Below are positions 36,276-45,491 of a DNA stretch of 64,000 nucleotides, piece by piece. The stretch is from Chlamydiota bacterium (GTDB lineage: Bacteria > Chlamydiota > Chlamydiia > Chlamydiales > Rhabdochlamydiaceae). Both the position numbers and the translations under genes were made by a program. How positions within the stretch are numbered: position 1 is the first letter of the stretch; each line of letters opens with the position of its first letter. Under the pieces are notes generated by a model, which saw only the letters and a list, made by a program, of their open reading frames with translations, had not been told where the DNA came from and did no database searches. Location: assembly GCA_021772335.1 (NCBI GenBank), contig JAJFMD010000007.1:248001-312000 (forward strand), read 5' to 3'.

Positions 36276-37022
36276 ATGTTTCCAATCTGAAATAGCTTGA
36301 CGAGTCGCTTGGGCGCCAATCACGGCGATCGACTCGGTTAAAGGAATATTTTTAGGACACACTTGGACACAATTTTGCGCATTGCCACAATCTGCGATAC
36401 CCCCTTTTTGTAAGAGAGGGCGCAGTCTTTTATGCTTTTGCAAGGCGCCAACAGGATGAGCATTGAAAAGACGGGCTTGAGAAATCGCCGCAGGGCCAAT
36501 GAATTCCGATTTGGGGTTGACTTGAGGACACGCCTCTGTGCAACATCCGCAGGTCATACAGGTCGAGAGAATGTAGAGAGATTCTTGGAGATTAGGACTG
36601 ATTTTCGGTCCATAGCCGCGGTCGAAAGAATCATCGCAGTCAATCCAAGCATTCACCTTTTTTAAATTTTCAAACATGCGATCACGGTTGACGATGAGAT
36701 CGCGAACAAGGGGAAATTTCGTTAAGGGAGCTACTGTAATTGTGTCACTTCCTGTTTGTTCGAGATACGTTGCAATAAGAGCTGTGCACGCCTGACGCGG
36801 ACGACCATTCACAAGCATTGAACACGACCCACATACTTCTTCTAAACATCCTTGTTCCCAAACAACAGGAGCAACCCGTTTTTCTTGACGATTAACGGGC
36901 TTTTTTTGAATCTCCATTAATGCTGAATTAACATTGAGATAAGGAAGTAAGGGAAGCTTGAACTCCTCCCAAAACTGATTACCTTTCTTGCCACGTAAAA
37001 CTTTCAAAAAAAATGTGCGCAT
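36255..37022 (-). CDS. sdhB: Succinate dehydrogenase iron-sulfur subunit
   Basis: 255 residues. The 2Fe-2S ligands are in EVCGSCSMLVNG, with the fourth Cys in RQAC near 77. The 4Fe-4S and 3Fe-4S clusters use CMTCGCCTEACP near 157 and CGNAQNCVQVCPKNIP near 213-228. It transfers electrons from FAD in SdhA to the membrane quinone. Last gene of the minus-strand tatD-sdhC-sdhA-sdhB group, 11 bp after sdhA. Its 3' end overlaps the promoter of the candidate RNA. Confidence 0.96.
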   Translation of the reverse strand: MRTFFLKVLRGKKGNQFWEEFKLPLLPYLNVNSALMEIQKKPVNRQEKRVAPVVWEQGCLEEVCGSCSMLVNGRPRQACTALIATYLEQTGSDTITVAPLTKFPLVRDLIVNRDRMFENLKKVNAWIDCDDSFDRGYGPKISPNLQESLYILSTCMTCGCCTEACPQVNPKSEFIGPAAISQARLFNAHPVGALQKHKRLRPLLQKGGIADCGNAQNCVQVCPKNIPLTESIAVIGAQATRQAISDWKHLPDTKS

Positions 37023-37033
37023 ATTTTCCCTTT

Positions 37034-38923
37034 CTAAATAGGCAACTTAATGTTTTTGGGAATGTTTTTCAACTCCGGAGCAACTTTTAATGCTTTGGTA
37101 TAGTCGCGTGGAAGAGGATCAATATGCGCGAGATCGATTTGGCGGTAGGTAATCTCGGGCTCATCTTTTTGATACGTTGCAATGGTCGACTTTAGCCAAT
37201 TTTTATCATCGCGATCGGGATACTCCGGCTTAAAGTGTGCACCGCGAGACTCATTGCGTAAAAGGGCAGATTTAGCCATTGCAAGAGACAACTCAAGCAT
37301 CGCACTAAATTGATGCGCAAAAACATAGGTTTGATTAGAAGCAGAGCTTTTATCATCAAGAGAAATGTGATGATAACGCTCACGAATTTCCTTAATTTTA
37401 TTGATTGCTTTAGCAAGGTCGGTGTTGTTTCTTTTGACGGTCACATGAGAGACCATCGTTTCAGCAAGCTCGTCATGCAACACATGCACGTTTTCTTTGC
37501 CATGACTACCGAGAAGATTGGTTTTAATCTGCTCTTCTTCTTGATGCGCACGATCAAAGATTGAGCTAGGGAGATTGCCATAACTGTGTTGGAGGTTATC
37601 AAGATAACGTGGAACTTCACCTCCAGTAACAAGACCTCCAAAAATACAAGAGAGAAGAGAATTGGCACCTAAGCGATTGGCACCATGATATTGAAACTCT
37701 GATTCTCCAACATTAAAGCAACCTGAAATGTTAGTCATCTGACGATACCGTTCAAGACGATCTTCTGCATCAGCAGCAGGCCAATCGACGTAAGCTCCAC
37801 CCATTGAATAGTGCACAGCAGGAAAAATCTTCATCGGTACTTTGCGCGGATCTTCATTAGTGAATTTTTGATAGATATCTAGCACAGCATCGAGCTTATG
37901 ATGAATTTCAGGTCTGAGATGGGAAACATCAAGATAAACCTGCATCTCCCCTTCAATACCAAGACCCATTTCACAGATGCGCAACACCTCTCGAGCTCCA
38001 ATATCACGAGGGACGAGATTACCAAAAGCAGGATACATTTCTTCTAAGAAATACCAGGGCTTACCTGTCTCTCCACAAGGAATCGTTCTGCCATCAGAAG
38101 TATCAATTGTTTTTGACGCATCACCGTAAACCCAAACACGACCACCTTCACCACGTGTGGATTCAGAGATTAGTCGCAGTTTGTCCGCGCCAGGAATTGC
38201 AGTCGGATGAATCTGTATGAATTCTGCATTTGCATACTGCACTCCCTGCATATAGAGTCTACCATTGGCAGCTCCGGTACAAAAAGTTGAGTTAGTCGAT
38301 TTTTTAAAAATAACACCCGGGCCTCCTGTTGCAACAACGACTGCATCAGCTTTGAGAACTTCGAGTTTGAGGTTAAGAAGGTCCATCATCACAACGCCAC
38401 GTGTTATTCCTTCATCATCTAGAACAAGACGTAAAAACTCATGATTCTCAAATTTTTCGACAACTCCTTGTGCTTCATAGCGGCGGACTTGTTCATCTAA
38501 GCTATAGAGAAGCTGCTGCCCCGTAGAGGCTCCACAAAAGGCTGTGCGGTGATAAAGGGTTCCTCCAAACCGGCGAAAGGCAATGTTGCCCTCTTCGGTG
38601 CGATTAAAGGCGCAGCCAAAACGCTCCATCATGCGAATAATCGAAGGTGCTGCAAGACACATCTCTAGCACAGGAGGTTGATCTGCTAAAAAGTCTCCTC
38701 CTTTAATCGTATCGTAAGCGTGAATGTACGGAGAGTCATCTTCACCTCTTAGATTCATTGCAGCGTTTATTCCACCTTGGGCACAAACTGAATGAGAACG
38801 CTTACATTTTGTAACGGATATAATGCGTACATGACATCCGTTTTCGGCAAGCTTCATTGCAGCAGATAAACCAGCTAGTCCTCCACCAACAACAATGACT
38901 TGTTTGCCTTGTCCTTTCATCAA
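37034..38923 (-). CDS. sdhA: Succinate dehydrogenase flavoprotein subunit
   Basis: 629 residues, the longer Bacillus/chlamydia type. FAD dinucleotide fold VVGGGLAGLSAAMKLAE near 10; the covalent FAD His in SHSVCAQGGINAAMN near 45; HPTAIPG near 243; the catalytic Arg in STRGEGGRVWV near 262; and the HRT/YHGANRLGANSLLSC segment near 405. It oxidises succinate to fumarate on the cytosolic face. Lies between sdhC (10 bp upstream) and sdhB. Confidence 0.97.
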   Translation of the reverse strand: MMKGQGKQVIVVGGGLAGLSAAMKLAENGCHVRIISVTKCKRSHSVCAQGGINAAMNLRGEDDSPYIHAYDTIKGGDFLADQPPVLEMCLAAPSIIRMMERFGCAFNRTEEGNIAFRRFGGTLYHRTAFCGASTGQQLLYSLDEQVRRYEAQGVVEKFENHEFLRLVLDDEGITRGVVMMDLLNLKLEVLKADAVVVATGGPGVIFKKSTNSTFCTGAANGRLYMQGVQYANAEFIQIHPTAIPGADKLRLISESTRGEGGRVWVYGDASKTIDTSDGRTIPCGETGKPWYFLEEMYPAFGNLVPRDIGAREVLRICEMGLGIEGEMQVYLDVSHLRPEIHHKLDAVLDIYQKFTNEDPRKVPMKIFPAVHYSMGGAYVDWPAADAEDRLERYRQMTNISGCFNVGESEFQYHGANRLGANSLLSCIFGGLVTGGEVPRYLDNLQHSYGNLPSSIFDRAHQEEEQIKTNLLGSHGKENVHVLHDELAETMVSHVTVKRNNTDLAKAINKIKEIRERYHHISLDDKSSASNQTYVFAHQFSAMLELSLAMAKSALLRNESRGAHFKPEYPDRDDKNWLKSTIATYQKDEPEITYRQIDLAHIDPLPRDYTKALKVAPELKNIPKNIKLPI

Positions 38924-38933
38924 TGCACTTCCT

Positions 38934-39929
38934 TTAAGATTTTAAATTGAGCCAATAGGTACCCCATACAGATGCTAATCCAAGAAAAGCGACGACGAAG
39001 ATCATAGCTATACAAAACGCAACCATAGAACGTTGAGATTTTACTTTAAATACCGCACCCCAAGTAATTAGAAAGGTCCAAAACCCATTAAAAGCATGAA
39101 AAGCGACGGCAAGAACAAAAACAGTATAGAGTCCAACATAGATGGGATATTTAAAAGTATTGCGCACAGACATTAATGAAGCTGTGCCAAAATCATCAGC
39201 AATAACAAGCACCTGACTCGGTTTGAGATGAAATTTATTTAATGCGTCGAGTCGCGCTTTATCGCTTTCTAATTCAAGTGCTTTCATAGCAACAGATCGA
39301 TAGTGTGGGTCATAATGATTTGATTGGACAAATTGAGGTGAATAGGTGCTATTATTTAACTTGCTCAAACGGTCATTTAAAGAACTCACTTCCTGCTCTA
39401 CTTCTTGTGAATTATAAAGCGTTACTCCAAGTTTCGGAGCAACAGTATATAACCCGCGATCAAAAGAGACACTTACGAGATATTTTGAAGTGCCGCTTTC
39501 ACGCATAGTTACAGGGTAATCAAGAAAACGAAATTTAACGACATGACCAATGATTAAAAACAGCAATATCCACGAAGTCATTCTCTGCCAAGTAAAGGCT
39601 CTATTGCGGCCATACTGAGGAAGAGAAGGCTTAGATCCATCGGTTGAGCGTGAATTGGATTTGCTAGTGCATAAGTAGACAACACCCCAATACATATGAA
39701 TGAGAAAGGGAATTCCAAGTAAGGAAATTTCAATCACTTCAAGGTAAGGAAGATTGTGAATTGCATTAACCATCCGAACAAATCCTTGACCATTTTCACC
39801 TAAAAGCAGCGCTGCTTGTGAATTAGTTAGAAGGTGTTCGATTAAAAACAAAACAAGCCATAGGCCTGTCAATGAATGCAACCTTCTCCAGATGAAGGCG
39901 CGAGGAACTTTTGGGATTGATAAAGTCAT
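38934..39929 (-). CDS. sdhC: Succinate dehydrogenase cytochrome b558 subunit with a large loop insertion
   Basis: 331 residues, against about 200 for Bacillus SdhC. Five membrane helices are visible near 15-40, 55-82, 112-140, 255-285 and 300-325. Candidate haem His residues are in LIEHLL, LIHMYWG, IIGHVVKF and AFHAFNG. A loop of about 110 residues (roughly 145-255) between helices three and four accounts for the extra length; C. trachomatis SdhC is also long, so the insertion may be chlamydial. It anchors SdhAB and passes electrons to quinone. Confidence 0.93.
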   Translation of the reverse strand: MTLSIPKVPRAFIWRRLHSLTGLWLVLFLIEHLLTNSQAALLLGENGQGFVRMVNAIHNLPYLEVIEISLLGIPFLIHMYWGVVYLCTSKSNSRSTDGSKPSLPQYGRNRAFTWQRMTSWILLFLIIGHVVKFRFLDYPVTMRESGTSKYLVSVSFDRGLYTVAPKLGVTLYNSQEVEQEVSSLNDRLSKLNNSTYSPQFVQSNHYDPHYRSVAMKALELESDKARLDALNKFHLKPSQVLVIADDFGTASLMSVRNTFKYPIYVGLYTVFVLAVAFHAFNGFWTFLITWGAVFKVKSQRSMVAFCIAMIFVVAFLGLASVWGTYWLNLKS

Positions 39930-39955
39930 GACCCATCTCTAATTGAAAAGTAGTA

Positions 39956-40738
39956 TTAAAGCGTGCGCTTCTGTTTTTCAAAAGAAAAAAAATCAGCAGC
40001 GTTTTGCGCCGTCACTTTGGCGAGCTCACCAAAGGAGAGTTCTTTGATCGATGCAATCATTTCTGCGGTTTCTTTGACAAAGGCTGGTTCATTGCGCTTT
40101 CCTCTATTGCTTTGAGGTGCTAGGAAAGGACTATCTGTCTCAATCAATATGCGATTGAGGGGCATTTCTTTGACAACATCGCGCAGTGCGGTCGATTTTT
40201 TAAAGGTAATAATCCCACTAAAGGAAATATACCAACCACGCTCTAATCCCGCTTTAGCTTCTTCTAGAGTGCCCGTAAAACAGTGCAAAATTGCGCGTGA
40301 GCCGATTTTTTCCTGGTCGGTTATAGCATATAGGTCATCAAAGGCATCGCGACAATGGAAAATAAGGGGAAGATTAAAACGCTTCGCTAGTTTTAAATAT
40401 CGAACCATAAACTGCTGCTGCACTTCTCGCGGCGCATGCTCATAAAAATAATCGAGACCGGTTTCTCCAATGGCAATCAACTGTTGATTTTCAGCAGCTT
40501 TTTCAACAAAAGGAAAAAAATACTCTCCATCGGCTACAACATCATGCGGTGTCGTTGCTGCTGTGAGATAAATTTCTTTGTGCCTCTTCGCAACTTCAAT
40601 TCCCTTCTCCAAAGTCTCTTGATCGGTGCAAATATTAACAATTTTTTCCACGCCATTCTCTTTTGCTCGAATCATCACCTGCTCAATGTCAGGAAGCATT
40701 TCAGTGGCGGTTAAATGGCAATGTGTATCGACTAACAT
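39956..40738 (-). CDS. tatD: TatD-family metal-dependent deoxyribonuclease
   Basis: 260 residues, full length. Metal ligands are visible: DTHCHLT at the N-terminus, the Glu in AIGETGLDYFY near 95, the His in LIFHCRDAFDDL near 128, HCFTGTLEEA near 154 and the Asp in ILIETDSPFLAPQ near 205. A 3'-5' DNA exonuclease role in repair or DNA turnover is known for the family. It is first in the minus-strand group 26 bp upstream of sdhC; from memory the same neighbours occur in C. trachomatis. Divergent from exbB. Confidence 0.94.
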   Translation of the reverse strand: MLVDTHCHLTATEMLPDIEQVMIRAKENGVEKIVNICTDQETLEKGIEVAKRHKEIYLTAATTPHDVVADGEYFFPFVEKAAENQQLIAIGETGLDYFYEHAPREVQQQFMVRYLKLAKRFNLPLIFHCRDAFDDLYAITDQEKIGSRAILHCFTGTLEEAKAGLERGWYISFSGIITFKKSTALRDVVKEMPLNRILIETDSPFLAPQSNRGKRNEPAFVKETAEMIASIKELSFGELAKVTAQNAADFFSFEKQKRTL

Positions 40739-40802
40739 TTATCTGATTACCTTGATTTAAAAATTCATCTATTTTGCTAAAAATCTACTCAAAAAGCTAT
40801 GC

Positions 40803-40808
40803 TACAAT
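40803..40808 (+). promoter_or_regulatory. Possible extended -10 element of the Tol-Pal operon
   Basis: TGCTACAAT: an extended -10 (TG, one base, TACAAT at 40803-40808) about 60 bp before the exbB start. No convincing -35. A TTGACA at 40815 has no -10 at the right distance. Confidence 0.3.
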
Positions 40809-40840
40809 CTCAACTTGACAAATAGCTTTCAGCTCGGCTA

Positions 40841-40854
40841 TCCCTACGTAGGGA
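40841..40854. promoter_or_regulatory. 14-bp perfect palindrome in the exbB leader
   Basis: TCCCTACGTAGGGA, a perfect 14-bp palindrome ending 15 bp before the exbB start and just upstream of its ribosome region. It has no loop, so it fits a dimeric protein operator better than an RNA hairpin. Confidence 0.4.
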
Positions 40855-40869
40855 AACTAGGTAAACCTT

Positions 40870-41613
40870 ATGAATTGTGCTCTTTATTTCGCCTTCCTTA
40901 CAACTTTTTCATCAGCCTATACAACCGCTGATCCATTTGGAAGGGCAATCTTTCTTTCACTTTTTTTATTATCAATGATTTGCTGGATTGTACTTGTTCA
41001 CAAAATTTGGCTCACGTCAAAAGTGGGTAAAAATGCCGCGCAGATCGAAAAATTCATTGTTAGCAACAAAGAGCCGCTCCTCTCTCTTAATCTACAAATC
41101 GATCGACGGATTAAGCAGCATCCCTTTTTGCAAATCTTTTTTATCTTCAAGCAAAAGGCAGTTGCTATGCTTGATAAAAACCTCTATTTTTTGCGTAAGC
41201 AGCAGGAAAATGCTGAAGAGATTTTTCTCTCGCGTACAGACATTGAAATTCTTGAAGCACATGTTTTAACTACGATCTCTTATCAGGTTAAACAACTCGA
41301 AAAAAACATGTTTATTTTGACAACGATTGTCACTCTCGCTCCTTTCCTCGGATTACTTGGAACAGTGTGGGGCATGCTGCTAACTTTTGGTGAATTGCAG
41401 CGAGGAGGAACCATCACATCAAACAGTGGAGTCCTAGGTGGCTTATCAACAGCTCTTGTCACTACAGTTCTTGGATTGATCATCGCAATTCCCGCGCTCA
41501 TCGCTCATAACTATTTAAAGACTAAAGTGCGTTTACTAACCTCTGATATGCGCGATTTTCTCGCAGAACTAATCTCAAAACTCGAACTGCAATACCGTCG
41601 CGTTGAGACATAA
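40870..41613 (+). CDS. exbB: TolQ/ExbB proton-channel protein
   Basis: 247 residues. Hydrophobic segments near 25-45, 140-165 and 180-205. The ExbB/TolQ core is plain: VTLAPFLGLLGTVWGMLLTF near 155 and GGLSTALVTTVLGLIIAIPALIAHNYL near 190, with the conserved Thr and Gly residues. With ExbD/TolR it forms an inner-membrane proton-driven motor. Because it begins an operon with TolB and Pal, it is best read as TolQ. exbD follows 2 bp after its stop. Confidence 0.92.
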   Translation: MNCALYFAFLTTFSSAYTTADPFGRAIFLSLFLLSMICWIVLVHKIWLTSKVGKNAAQIEKFIVSNKEPLLSLNLQIDRRIKQHPFLQIFFIFKQKAVAMLDKNLYFLRKQQENAEEIFLSRTDIEILEAHVLTTISYQVKQLEKNMFILTTIVTLAPFLGLLGTVWGMLLTFGELQRGGTITSNSGVLGGLSTALVTTVLGLIIAIPALIAHNYLKTKVRLLTSDMRDFLAELISKLELQYRRVET

Positions 41614-41615
41614 GC

Positions 41616-42038
41616 ATGAGAAATTTGCATTTAGAACATGATTTAGGCACTGAAGATGAGGGAATTAATCTTACTCCTCTAATTGATGTTGTTTTCCTAA
41701 TTTTAATTACTTTCATCCTTGTTGCGCCGATGCTCGATCTCGATCAGATAGACCTCGCTACTGGAGGAGGCAAAGCAACCAAAGAAATCGATATAGGAGA
41801 GAGTAACAATCCATTGCGCATTGAGATTCATCGCGATAATACAATTACACTAGGATCTAAAGTCCTCGACAAATCAAACTTATCAATCAAATTGAAAGAA
41901 GCTAGGCTAAATTATCCCCAAAATATACCTTTGCTTTATTGCGATAAGGGATCACATTTTGGAACATATCAAGAAGTAAAAAACGCTCTAGAAGATGCGG
42001 GTTTTATAGAACTCGATATCGTACTTAAACCACGATGA
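41616..42038 (+). CDS. exbD: TolR/ExbD biopolymer transport protein
   Basis: 140 residues: a short cytosolic start, one membrane helix (NLTPLIDVVFLILITFILVAPM, with the essential Asp in PLIDVVF) and a periplasmic domain. Partner of the channel upstream in the Tol motor. It overlaps the TonB-like gene by 4 bp. Confidence 0.93.
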   Translation: MRNLHLEHDLGTEDEGINLTPLIDVVFLILITFILVAPMLDLDQIDLATGGGKATKEIDIGESNNPLRIEIHRDNTITLGSKVLDKSNLSIKLKEARLNYPQNIPLLYCDKGSHFGTYQEVKNALEDAGFIELDIVLKPR

Positions 42039-42727
42039 ATAAAAAACCAATCAAAAGCCTACTTGCTGTTGTCCTTATCCACCTGTTTCTTGTCTCTATC
42101 ATAGTAAATAAGAAAGTGCAGCCATTTGAAATAAATAAGCAACGGATCTCTGTGCAAACCATAAAGTTGTCCCCACCAAAACTTGAAGTGGTAAAATCAA
42201 GTTCTTCAAAAAAAACAACTTCATCAACAAAACCTGCTGAAAAGAAACCTGCTGAAAAAAAATCTGTATCAAAAAAGAAAACACCGCAACCTTCGAAAAA
42301 AGGGAATAATCCCGTCAATGCTGCAATGATTAAAAAACTTCGGGAAGATATTTCAAATTTCGAGACTACACCTCCTAAACATAAATCTGATGCCAAACTC
42401 GCTGTTCCTAAGGGAATAACCACTTTACAAATCGATCAAGAAATCTCTTCTCAATCTCACTCAATTGAAGAAAAATATTATTGCGACAGCATCACCTCTC
42501 TTTTACAAAGCTCTTTGCAATTGCCTGAATCAGGAGCCGTTAAAATTGAGATTGAAATCGATAAAGAAGGGAAAGTGAAAAAGTTGATTTTTTTGCATAG
42601 CGACAGCAAAAAGAACCGCGATTATTTACAAGAGCGTTTACCCTTTTTATCTTTTCCAAAACCTGCTAAAAATCTTTCCGAGAACAAAAAACTATCCTAT
42701 GTGTTAACATTGTGTAATGAGATTTAA
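42035..42727 (+). CDS. TonB/TolA-like energy-transducing protein
   Basis: 230 residues. One N-terminal membrane helix (LLAVVLIHLFLVSIIV) is followed by a Lys/Pro-rich stretch with PAEKKPAEKK repeats (about 55-95) and a compact C-terminal domain ending in a strand-rich SYVLTLCNE. Position 3 in the exbB-exbD-X-tolB-pal order makes it the functional TolA equivalent, bridging inner and outer membrane. From memory it corresponds to C. trachomatis CT598. An antisense reading across the Lys-rich stretch is a shadow. Confidence 0.85.
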   Translation: MNKKPIKSLLAVVLIHLFLVSIIVNKKVQPFEINKQRISVQTIKLSPPKLEVVKSSSSKKTTSSTKPAEKKPAEKKSVSKKKTPQPSKKGNNPVNAAMIKKLREDISNFETTPPKHKSDAKLAVPKGITTLQIDQEISSQSHSIEEKYYCDSITSLLQSSLQLPESGAVKIEIEIDKEGKVKKLIFLHSDSKKNRDYLQERLPFLSFPKPAKNLSENKKLSYVLTLCNEI

Positions 42728-42740
42728 GAGAAGGTCCCAG

Positions 42741-44108
42741 ATGAAAAAAGTCCTATCTATTTTTTTCCTACTAGCAGCAATTTTCTGCCATACTAGCCTT
42801 TTTTCTGCTTCGAGTAGTGATGAACTTACTATCCATCTTCCTACTGATGATCGACTATCTCCACTTTATATTAGCAATGTTCATGTTGACGGTTGCGCCT
42901 TTTCTCCAGAGTATCTCGAGCGTTTAATCGAAGTGATGCAAAATGATTTTTGCTATAGTGGCTATACCCGTGTATTACCTAAAGATTCAGAAAAAGAAAT
43001 AACGTTAAGCAAAGAGAACACCTATGAAGTTTACAACATTCAACATTGGAAAAACCTCGGTGTCGCTTATATAATCAAGATCATTGCGCATAAAGAATCT
43101 CTAGATTTTCAGGTTTTTTCTACGCACACCGGCTCATTAAAACACTTTAAAGATATCGTTATTGAAGGACGCTTGAGCAAAGATCGCAGGCAAATTCATA
43201 AAGTTGTCGATTCAATTTTAGCCACGCTTTTTGATGCCTCTCCTTTTGCAGCCTATCGTATTCTCTATTCTCTACAAATCACTAACAAAGAATCCGATAA
43301 TATTAAATCGGAAATTTGGGAGTGTGATTGGGACGGAAAAAATGAAAGGCAAGTCACTCGTGAAAACAGTTGTTGTATCACACCGATTTTGATCCCCTCT
43401 CACCCAAAATTCAACAATGATCAATTCCTCTATGTTTCTTATAAACTCAGCCAACCAAAAATCTATCTCGCTTCACTAAAAGATGGCATAGGCAAAAGAT
43501 TAATCGATTTAAGGGGTAATCAACTTCTCCCCGCAATCTCACAACAGCGCGATAAAATCGCATTTATTTGCGACGCGGGCGGACGCGCAGATCTTTTCCT
43601 ACAAACTTTCGATCCTGTTACTCAACGCGTTGATAAACCTGTACAATTATATTCTTTCCCAAAAGCGACCCAAGCTTCTCCAACTTTCAGTCCTGATGGG
43701 AAGCAAATCGCTTTTGTTTCTGACAAAGATGGTCAGCCAAAGATTTATGTTATTCCAACAACTACTAGCGTTAAACGTTCCAATGCAATTCAGATCGGCA
43801 AGCAAGGTGGAGAAAACACCTCCCCTGCTTGGTCGCCAGATGGAAAAAAATTAGCATATAGTGTTAAAACAAATGGAATACGGCAAATTTGGATTTATGA
43901 TTTTGAAAACGAAGATGAATACCAACTCACAAGTGGTCCAGGAAATAAAGAAAATCCTAGCTGGGCACTAGATAATTTACATCTCGTATACAATACAAAT
44001 GATGGAAATAATGCCGAAATGTATATAGTAAACTTAACCCAATCGGAACCATTGAAAATCACAGAAGGCCCCGGCAAAAAACATTATCCTAGCTGGAGTA
44101 ATAAGTAA
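42741..44108 (+). CDS. tolB: TolB periplasmic beta-propeller protein
   Basis: 455 residues from the ATG at 42741, which has AAGG 8 nt upstream and a clean signal peptide (MKKVLSIFFLLAAIFCHTSLFSA). A start at 42717 would put charges before the signal and is rejected. The N-terminal domain (about 30-170) is followed by WD40-like TolB repeats: SPTFSPDGKQIAFVSDKDGQPKIY, SPAWSPDGKKLAYSVKTNG and PSWALDNLHLVYNT. It links Pal to the Tol motor. The next gene, pal, starts 37 bp downstream. Confidence 0.95.
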   Translation: MKKVLSIFFLLAAIFCHTSLFSASSSDELTIHLPTDDRLSPLYISNVHVDGCAFSPEYLERLIEVMQNDFCYSGYTRVLPKDSEKEITLSKENTYEVYNIQHWKNLGVAYIIKIIAHKESLDFQVFSTHTGSLKHFKDIVIEGRLSKDRRQIHKVVDSILATLFDASPFAAYRILYSLQITNKESDNIKSEIWECDWDGKNERQVTRENSCCITPILIPSHPKFNNDQFLYVSYKLSQPKIYLASLKDGIGKRLIDLRGNQLLPAISQQRDKIAFICDAGGRADLFLQTFDPVTQRVDKPVQLYSFPKATQASPTFSPDGKQIAFVSDKDGQPKIYVIPTTTSVKRSNAIQIGKQGGENTSPAWSPDGKKLAYSVKTNGIRQIWIYDFENEDEYQLTSGPGNKENPSWALDNLHLVYNTNDGNNAEMYIVNLTQSEPLKITEGPGKKHYPSWSNK

Positions 44109-44145
44109 TATATAAACTGTGATTTTTGTTTAAGAGGCTTTGAAG

Positions 44146-44829
44146 ATGAAAAATTTGTTAAAACTGCTTCCCATTTTTTCCCTATTGCTCGCAGGCAGCT
44201 CCTGTCAACAACGCAATAGCAAAGAAGATGAGAGCTTAGCAGCACGCTATATCAAAAACGTTAAATCGCTATGGAGCAAATCTGAGCAATCTCCTCTCTA
44301 TCGCGATCAAAATGAATTTCTTGGTCCTGAAGAAGAAGAATTTATTCCTCTTCAAGAAGAAGATCTTCACATCGCTTATATCGATCAAGCTATTCCCCAA
44401 TCTAGAGAAACTCCTGGAGAGCTTGGTTCCAGAATCCCAGGTATTGAACGATTCATTGAACCTACATCAGCTGAATACTCGGTATTTAAAACGCTCTATT
44501 TCAATACCAATGACCACACTTTACGTAGCAAAGAGTACATTCAGATCGCCTACCAAATCTCGACCTACCTTAAACAACATTCAGAAGTGTATCTCTTTAT
44601 TTCAGGACATTGCGACGAAAGGGGCTCCGAAGCGTACAACCTAGCTTTAGGCACGCGCAGAGCCAATCATGTGCGCACCTTGCTCGTACAAAATGGAGTT
44701 GATCCAGAAAGAATATTTACAATCTCCTATGGGAAAGACAAACCGGCAGCTTTCGGCCACTCACCTTTAGATTGGTCAAAAAATCGTCGTGCTGATTTTA
44801 AAATTCATAACCAATCAAAAAAACTATGA
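44146..44829 (+). CDS. pal: Peptidoglycan-associated lipoprotein
   Basis: 227 residues from the ATG at 44146 (AGAGG upstream; TTG at 44140 rejected). The lipobox is LAGSSC, then a 90-residue acidic linker, longer than in proteobacterial Pal, then the OmpA-C domain with FNTNDHTLRSKEY, the peptidoglycan-binding SGHCDERGSEAYNLALGTRRA and NRRADF. The DAP-contacting Asp and Arg are both present. This supports a real, if small, peptidoglycan ring in this organism. It overlaps the next gene by 4 bp. Confidence 0.95.
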   Translation: MKNLLKLLPIFSLLLAGSSCQQRNSKEDESLAARYIKNVKSLWSKSEQSPLYRDQNEFLGPEEEEFIPLQEEDLHIAYIDQAIPQSRETPGELGSRIPGIERFIEPTSAEYSVFKTLYFNTNDHTLRSKEYIQIAYQISTYLKQHSEVYLFISGHCDERGSEAYNLALGTRRANHVRTLLVQNGVDPERIFTISYGKDKPAAFGHSPLDWSKNRRADFKIHNQSKKL

Positions 44830-45491
44830 AAAAAGCTTTACTTTGCGTAGTTCCTATTTTTTGCTCACTCATTCAGACGAGCTGTTCTTCTACTCTAGCA
44901 GCTTTTAATGGACGCGATAAACAGCTTGAAATCGCTTTTAATGACATGCGTCTTGAGCTATCCGACATCAAGCATGAGATCAATGGGTATCAAGTCGAGC
45001 TACAAATCGTTGAAGACAAACTAAAAAATGTGCAACAAAATACAATCAATTCCAAAGGGACCTCTAATCTTACAACCCGTTTGGAAATGCTTGCTCAACA
45101 GATTTCTCTATTTGAAAAGAAATTACAAGGGATAGAAAATCTGCAGGAAAAAGTAGCTCTTGATATGCAAAGCCTAAAAGATCACGCCAATCAAACATCA
45201 GAATACTTAAGTCAATATAAACGCAAAATCGAATCATTAGAAGGCGATGTTGCTATCCATCAATCGCGCTTCAAAGAACTTGGAAATTTGAAATCAACGC
45301 TTAATTCTATTTCTTCAGCAATGGAAAAGCAAAATAAAGAAAATTGCGCGACTTATAAAGTCAAACCTGGTGATACACTAAGCCATATCGCTGCTGAACA
45401 TCACGTTTCTCTTGAAGCTTTGAGAAACAGCAATGGCAAAAGTGGCGATCAAATCTTTGTTGGAGAAGTCTTAAATATCCCTCATGAATAG
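44826..45491 (+). CDS. LysM lipoprotein with coiled coil
   Basis: 221 residues. A lipoprotein signal ending LIQTSC, a long coiled-coil region (about 30-170, repeated Leu/Ile/Lys heptads), then one LysM domain YKVKPGDTLSHIAAEHHVSLEALRNSN near 178-205. There is no peptidase domain. Its place directly after pal is where CpoB/YbgF sits in other bacteria, and the coiled coil recalls CpoB, but LysM gives it its own peptidoglycan contact. From memory it corresponds to C. trachomatis CT601. It overlaps murI by 8 bp. Confidence 0.87.
   Translation: MKKALLCVVPIFCSLIQTSCSSTLAAFNGRDKQLEIAFNDMRLELSDIKHEINGYQVELQIVEDKLKNVQQNTINSKGTSNLTTRLEMLAQQISLFEKKLQGIENLQEKVALDMQSLKDHANQTSEYLSQYKRKIESLEGDVAIHQSRFKELGNLKSTLNSISSAMEKQNKENCATYKVKPGDTLSHIAAEHHVSLEALRNSNGKSGDQIFVGEVLNIPHE

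Noticed and set aside
42025-42423. 132-codon minus-strand ORF over the TonB-like gene
   Set aside because: The Phe/Ser-rich composition is the complement of the Lys/Pro-rich linker.
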